Positions 61,099 to 64,000 of a stretch of DNA of 64,000 nucleotides are shown one piece after another (positions within the stretch are counted from its first letter, which is position 1; each line of letters begins with the position of its first letter). This stretch comes from CAZIOH01 sp964540815 (lineage in GTDB: Bacteria; Myxococcota_A; Polyangia; Fen-1088). The translations under genes and the position numbers were made by a program. The stretch spans positions 1 through 64,000 of the forward strand of contig CAZIOH010000007.1 of the NCBI GenBank assembly GCA_964540815.1. Direction: 5' to 3'. A model generated the notes under the pieces. The model worked only from the letters and a program-made list of their open reading frames with translations, ran no database searches and was not told the DNA's origin.

Positions 61099-62682
61099 TC
61101 AGGTCACGAAGCCGGGCAACGGGCCGGTGTATTGCGCCACGCTCCCCAGCGACGGCAGCGTGACACCGAAGATGGGGGCCAGCGCCAACCAGAAATCATT
61201 GAAGGGCCGGTTACCCGTTCCGCCGGTCGTATCGAGATCGATCTGCTTCGGCAGCGAGCCGCCCGTCACCTTCAGGAAGGTGCCGCCCTTGATCCGGGTG
61301 TTCTTCCCGCCAAGGACGATCAATGGCATGTTGAGCTGGCCGTGGTCCCAGCGGGTGGATTCGTCGTTGACGTACACGACGACGGTATTGTCGAGCAAGG
61401 TGTTGCCATCGAGGTCGGTCGCGGCGTCGAATGCTTGCAAGGCCTGCGAGGTCTGGTCGCTGTAGAAGCGATCGATGGCGGCCCCCCAGGCGAGGATGGC
61501 CCTTCCGGTGGTGTCCGCCGGTTCCAGGCCGAGTACCGCATAGTGGGGAGCGGCCAGCAGCGGGGCGTAGCCGGGTAGCATCGCGCCGTCGAAGGAGGTC
61601 GGAAAGAGGACATTGCTGGTACCTGCTGCCCACATGAACGTTCCCACGCGGATGAGATCACATAGAAACGCAGCCTTGATGATCTCGAGCTGGGTTCGCC
61701 CGAGCACCTGATGGGGATGGCTCGTGGGATCGCCTGGGATGTAGTAGTCCACGCCGGAGAGCGCAGAGACGCCGGTCGGCAGAAACTGAGCGCCGTTTGC
61801 CCCTACTCCCGTCTGCGCGAACATGGGCGGGCGCGGCGGGCGGATGCACACGGCCTGGGGGGGCAACGACGCCCGGATGGCGGCCTCGAGACCCTGGATG
61901 GCGTCCGCGTGGGCGTCGAGCTTCACCTTCTCGGACGCCGGGATGAGCGTCCGGAGGCGCGTCAGATCGCTCCGCATGTAGTCGAGGACGCTGAGCTTCT
62001 CGGCGAGCAACGCGGCCGAATCGCTGCCTACCGGCAGGGCGCCGCCGAAGAGACGATTGAAGGCATTGAGCGGCTGGGTCTCGGGGTAGAGGGGCTGGCG
62101 GGCGAGAGCGATGTCGGGGTTCGCCGTCGGGGAAAGGTAGGAGAGCACGCGCGGCGCCACCTCGTCCCGATCCGAGCGAATGTCAGCCGCCAACTGCAAC
62201 GACCCGAACGGGGTCCGGCCGCCGATGGGGGATCCCGCGCCCCCGAGCACCGGCGAGCGCGACAGGAGAAGCTGGTCGATCGAAGGACCGCCCGCCGCGT
62301 GATCCTGCTGGCCGATCTGGCCGAGGGTGGGCACGCCGGTCATGAGCGCGACCATCCCGCCCTCGGCGCTGTTTTGTCCGCCGCTGCCTCCGTTCAATGA
62401 CGCGCACACCAGGTTGAGGCCGTCGATCATCGCCAACTTCGACTGCAAGGGCGCGAACGGCGCGCTGTTGGACGGCAGCGTGAAGCTGGTGGTCGTCACC
62501 GCCGCCGTGGGGCGCCACAGATCGAGGTCGCTGCCACAGGGGCGCTGGATGACCAGGAAGCGGAGCGGAGCGGGCATCCCCTGCGCCCGGGCTTCGATCC
62601 CGCGCAAGAGCGGCGCCAGCAAGGCGATGGAGCCGCCGCAGCTCCGCAGAAACGCGCGGCGGGCGATCCGATACGCACTCAT
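61099..62682 (-). CDS. DUF1552 domain-containing Tat-exported protein
   Basis: A 527-residue protein with a twin-arginine signal (RIARRAFLRSCGGSIALLAP). It has the DUF1552 pattern: LRFLVIQRPCGSDLDLWRP, a middle helical part, and in the C-terminal half VVYVNDESTRWDHGQLNMPL and NRPFNDFWLALAPIFGV. This family is found with DUF1592 proteins and resembles sulfatase/alkaline-phosphatase-type folds, but the reaction is not established. Its start (ATGA overlap at 62679-62682) is coupled to the DUF1592 gene upstream. Confidence 0.9.
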   Translation of the reverse strand: MSAYRIARRAFLRSCGGSIALLAPLLRGIEARAQGMPAPLRFLVIQRPCGSDLDLWRPTAAVTTTSFTLPSNSAPFAPLQSKLAMIDGLNLVCASLNGGSGGQNSAEGGMVALMTGVPTLGQIGQQDHAAGGPSIDQLLLSRSPVLGGAGSPIGGRTPFGSLQLAADIRSDRDEVAPRVLSYLSPTANPDIALARQPLYPETQPLNAFNRLFGGALPVGSDSAALLAEKLSVLDYMRSDLTRLRTLIPASEKVKLDAHADAIQGLEAAIRASLPPQAVCIRPPRPPMFAQTGVGANGAQFLPTGVSALSGVDYYIPGDPTSHPHQVLGRTQLEIIKAAFLCDLIRVGTFMWAAGTSNVLFPTSFDGAMLPGYAPLLAAPHYAVLGLEPADTTGRAILAWGAAIDRFYSDQTSQALQAFDAATDLDGNTLLDNTVVVYVNDESTRWDHGQLNMPLIVLGGKNTRIKGGTFLKVTGGSLPKQIDLDTTGGTGNRPFNDFWLALAPIFGVTLPSLGSVAQYTGPLPGFVT

Positions 62683-64000
62683 CTCGTGCCTCCGGCGCGG
62701 GCGCGCGCGAAATCCGCGAGCAGGATTTGCCTGAACAGGGCCGACGCGGTTCCATCCGACTGACGGAACGCCGCGCGCAGGGCGTTGACCTCGCAGATGT
62801 TGCCGGGAGCAATCGCTTTGCCGATGGCGTAACCGGACATCTTGAGCACGGCGCAATCGGACAGCAGCCCGATCGTGGCCGGGGCCGCCGCAAACGCCTG
62901 CGGTCCGGAAAACGATGCGGGCGCAAGCGGCGAAGGCGGCACGAACGTGACCGACGGGTCGACGCTTCGGCCAACCTCGTCCGTCGTGGTGAACTTTCCG
63001 ACCGCGTCGAAGTTCTGCAGCATCCGGCCGTACGGATCGAGCTGCCCGTGGCAATCGGAGCACAGCGGGCTTGCAAGCCGCGCATCGGACCGCGTCACCT
63101 CGCTGTCGCCCGTCGCATCGACCTTCCACGCCTCGGGCGAGGTCAGAAGAACTTCCTGGGGAACGGGCTCCTGACAGAACACGTTGTCTTGTATCAGCCT
63201 GCCGCGATTGATGATGCCGCCCGTGGTGGGATCGGACACCGCCCACAGGAAGGACGGCTGGGTCAACATGCCGATGCGTGGCTCCGCCACCGGCCACGTC
63301 AAGGCGACGAACGTGGCGGGCAGCGGCTCGGTGAAGGGCAAACCGTAAAGAGTCGCCAGCCGCTGGTTGACGAACACCTTCTGCGAGGTGAGGAGATCGG
63401 TGACCTTGCCGGCGCTCGTCCACAGCACGTCAGCGATGAAGCGCCGGCCCGAGCTCAGCAACTCCCCCACGATGGCCGTGCTGTCCTGGTCCGCGGTCGC
63501 GAGTGGCGACAGCAGCACCTGATCCTTCGCCCCCTTGTTGAGCACGTCGTCCAGCCCGAACCAGGTGCCGACCAGGTTCGTCAGGTTCGAGCGCGTCGCC
63601 GGCAGCGCCAGCAGGCGGTCGAGCTGCGCCAGGATCCCCGCCCTGGTCGCGAGCCCCGCGTCGCCAGTCGCCGCCGCCGCCGCCAGCAGTTCGGCGTCCG
63701 GCGTCGTGCCGAGCAGGAGAAACCCGAGCTGCGTGGCGACCTCGTACGGGGTCAGGGTCGTGTCGGGATAGGCGCCCGTCACCGCATCCGCCGTCGCCGG
63801 GCTCGGCCCGAGCTCGCTCCGATACAAGAACGAGGGCGACAGGATCAACGCCTCGATCATCAAGCCGATGCCGTGGTCGAAGCCTTGGTTGGCGCCCACG
63901 GCGTAGACCTTCAAGAGATCGGTCACCTCGGCATCGGCGAGAGGCCGGCGGAGCGCGAGCAGCCCAAATGACCGCGCGAAGCGCGTCGCACATGCGTCGT
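62679..64000 (-). CDS. DUF1592/DUF1588/DUF1585 protein, cut by window edge
   Basis: The C-terminal 440 residues of a larger cytochrome-like exported protein. The visible part runs from a DUF1595-like stretch (RFARSFGLLALRRPLADAEV), through DUF1592 (TLTPYEVATQLGFLLLGTTP, NLVGTWFGLDDV), DUF1588 (ERIGMLTQPSF-type, RIGMLTQPSFL; GIINRGRLIQDNVFC; SPLCSDCHGQLDPYGRMLQN with a CxxCH heme motif) and DUF1585. The frame stays open to base 64000, so the N-terminus, signal and DUF1587 part lie outside. It overlaps the DUF1552 start as ATGA. This pair is common in Myxococcota and Planctomycetes and is thought to act in the periplasm; the role is not established. Confidence 0.92.
   Translation of the reverse strand, partial: DACATRFARSFGLLALRRPLADAEVTDLLKVYAVGANQGFDHGIGLMIEALILSPSFLYRSELGPSPATADAVTGAYPDTTLTPYEVATQLGFLLLGTTPDAELLAAAAATGDAGLATRAGILAQLDRLLALPATRSNLTNLVGTWFGLDDVLNKGAKDQVLLSPLATADQDSTAIVGELLSSGRRFIADVLWTSAGKVTDLLTSQKVFVNQRLATLYGLPFTEPLPATFVALTWPVAEPRIGMLTQPSFLWAVSDPTTGGIINRGRLIQDNVFCQEPVPQEVLLTSPEAWKVDATGDSEVTRSDARLASPLCSDCHGQLDPYGRMLQNFDAVGKFTTTDEVGRSVDPSVTFVPPSPLAPASFSGPQAFAAAPATIGLLSDCAVLKMSGYAIGKAIAPGNICEVNALRAAFRQSDGTASALFRQILLADFARARAGGTR

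Overview
The window is high-GC DNA from what is most likely a soil-type myxobacterium or a close relative in the Myxococcota (Polyangiales-like). This rests on several cell-surface lipoproteins with a lipobox followed by a long Gly/Ser/Thr linker, Cys-rich repeat and beta-propeller lipoproteins, a DUF1552/DUF1592 pair, many GTGA/ATGA start-stop overlaps and dense GC-rich coding. No rRNA, tRNA, CRISPR array, insertion sequence or integrase was found. Taxonomy is inferred from gene style, not from a marker gene.

Layout. 0-4.4 kb: a small membrane protein, a truncated toxin-C-terminus-like protein, a frameshifted carboxylesterase remnant, a Cys-rich lipoprotein and a glutathione S-transferase. 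4.5-10.4 kb: SelO, a PurD-like ATP-grasp protein, and a minus-strand run of a heme-oxygenase-like diiron protein, a SAM methyltransferase and an unusual PP2C-type phosphatase. 10.7-20.2 kb: secreted proteins (Cys-repeat/beta-helix lipoprotein, YXWGXW protein, beta-helix + discoidin lipoprotein, ThuA-like lipoprotein broken by one missing base) with a PhyH dioxygenase and a methyltransferase between them. 20.4-25.4 kb: a compact molybdenum-hydroxylase operon (2Fe-2S subunit, Tat-exported molybdopterin subunit, diheme lipoprotein cytochrome, fused XdhC/MobA-like maturation protein). 25.4-35.2 kb: a metallothionein-like peptide, a GH76 lipoprotein with a 24-bp minisatellite, an outer-membrane-like protein, exonuclease III, a Tat-type aldo/keto reductase, a DMT transporter with a His-rich tail, and a two-gene membrane/periplasmic unit with His/Met motifs.

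35.6-42.6 kb: a secreted sialidase-fold protein, a multiply frameshifted SDR pseudogene, then a sparse region holding small stress-type proteins (two DUF3309 paralogues, a DUF5670 protein, a Lys/Glu-rich exported protein, a GyrI-like protein) among dispersed hairpin elements. 42.7-51.5 kb: a 5'-nucleotidase-like protein with substituted catalytic motifs and a C-terminal barrel-like region, a 1143-residue hybrid histidine kinase divergent from a single-domain response regulator, a LigD-type DNA ligase, and a CheB/receiver gene collapsed by an internal deletion. 51.7-64 kb: a DUF4412 protein, a DJ-1/PfpI protein, an M28 peptidase fragment, a beta-propeller lipoprotein, an SDR, an HTTM membrane protein with partner, a carboxypeptidase-regulatory-like lipoprotein, a three-repeat exported protein, and the DUF1552/DUF1592 pair, which runs off the right edge.

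Overall, two themes stand out: exported/surface proteins with redox and metal handling, and recent gene decay (at least five broken or truncated genes). The points most worth following are the family of palindromic hairpin elements, the small-protein cluster, the 5'-nucleotidase-like pseudoenzyme, the His-rich transporter locus, the metallothionein-like peptide and the AGGWAYKTG repeat protein.
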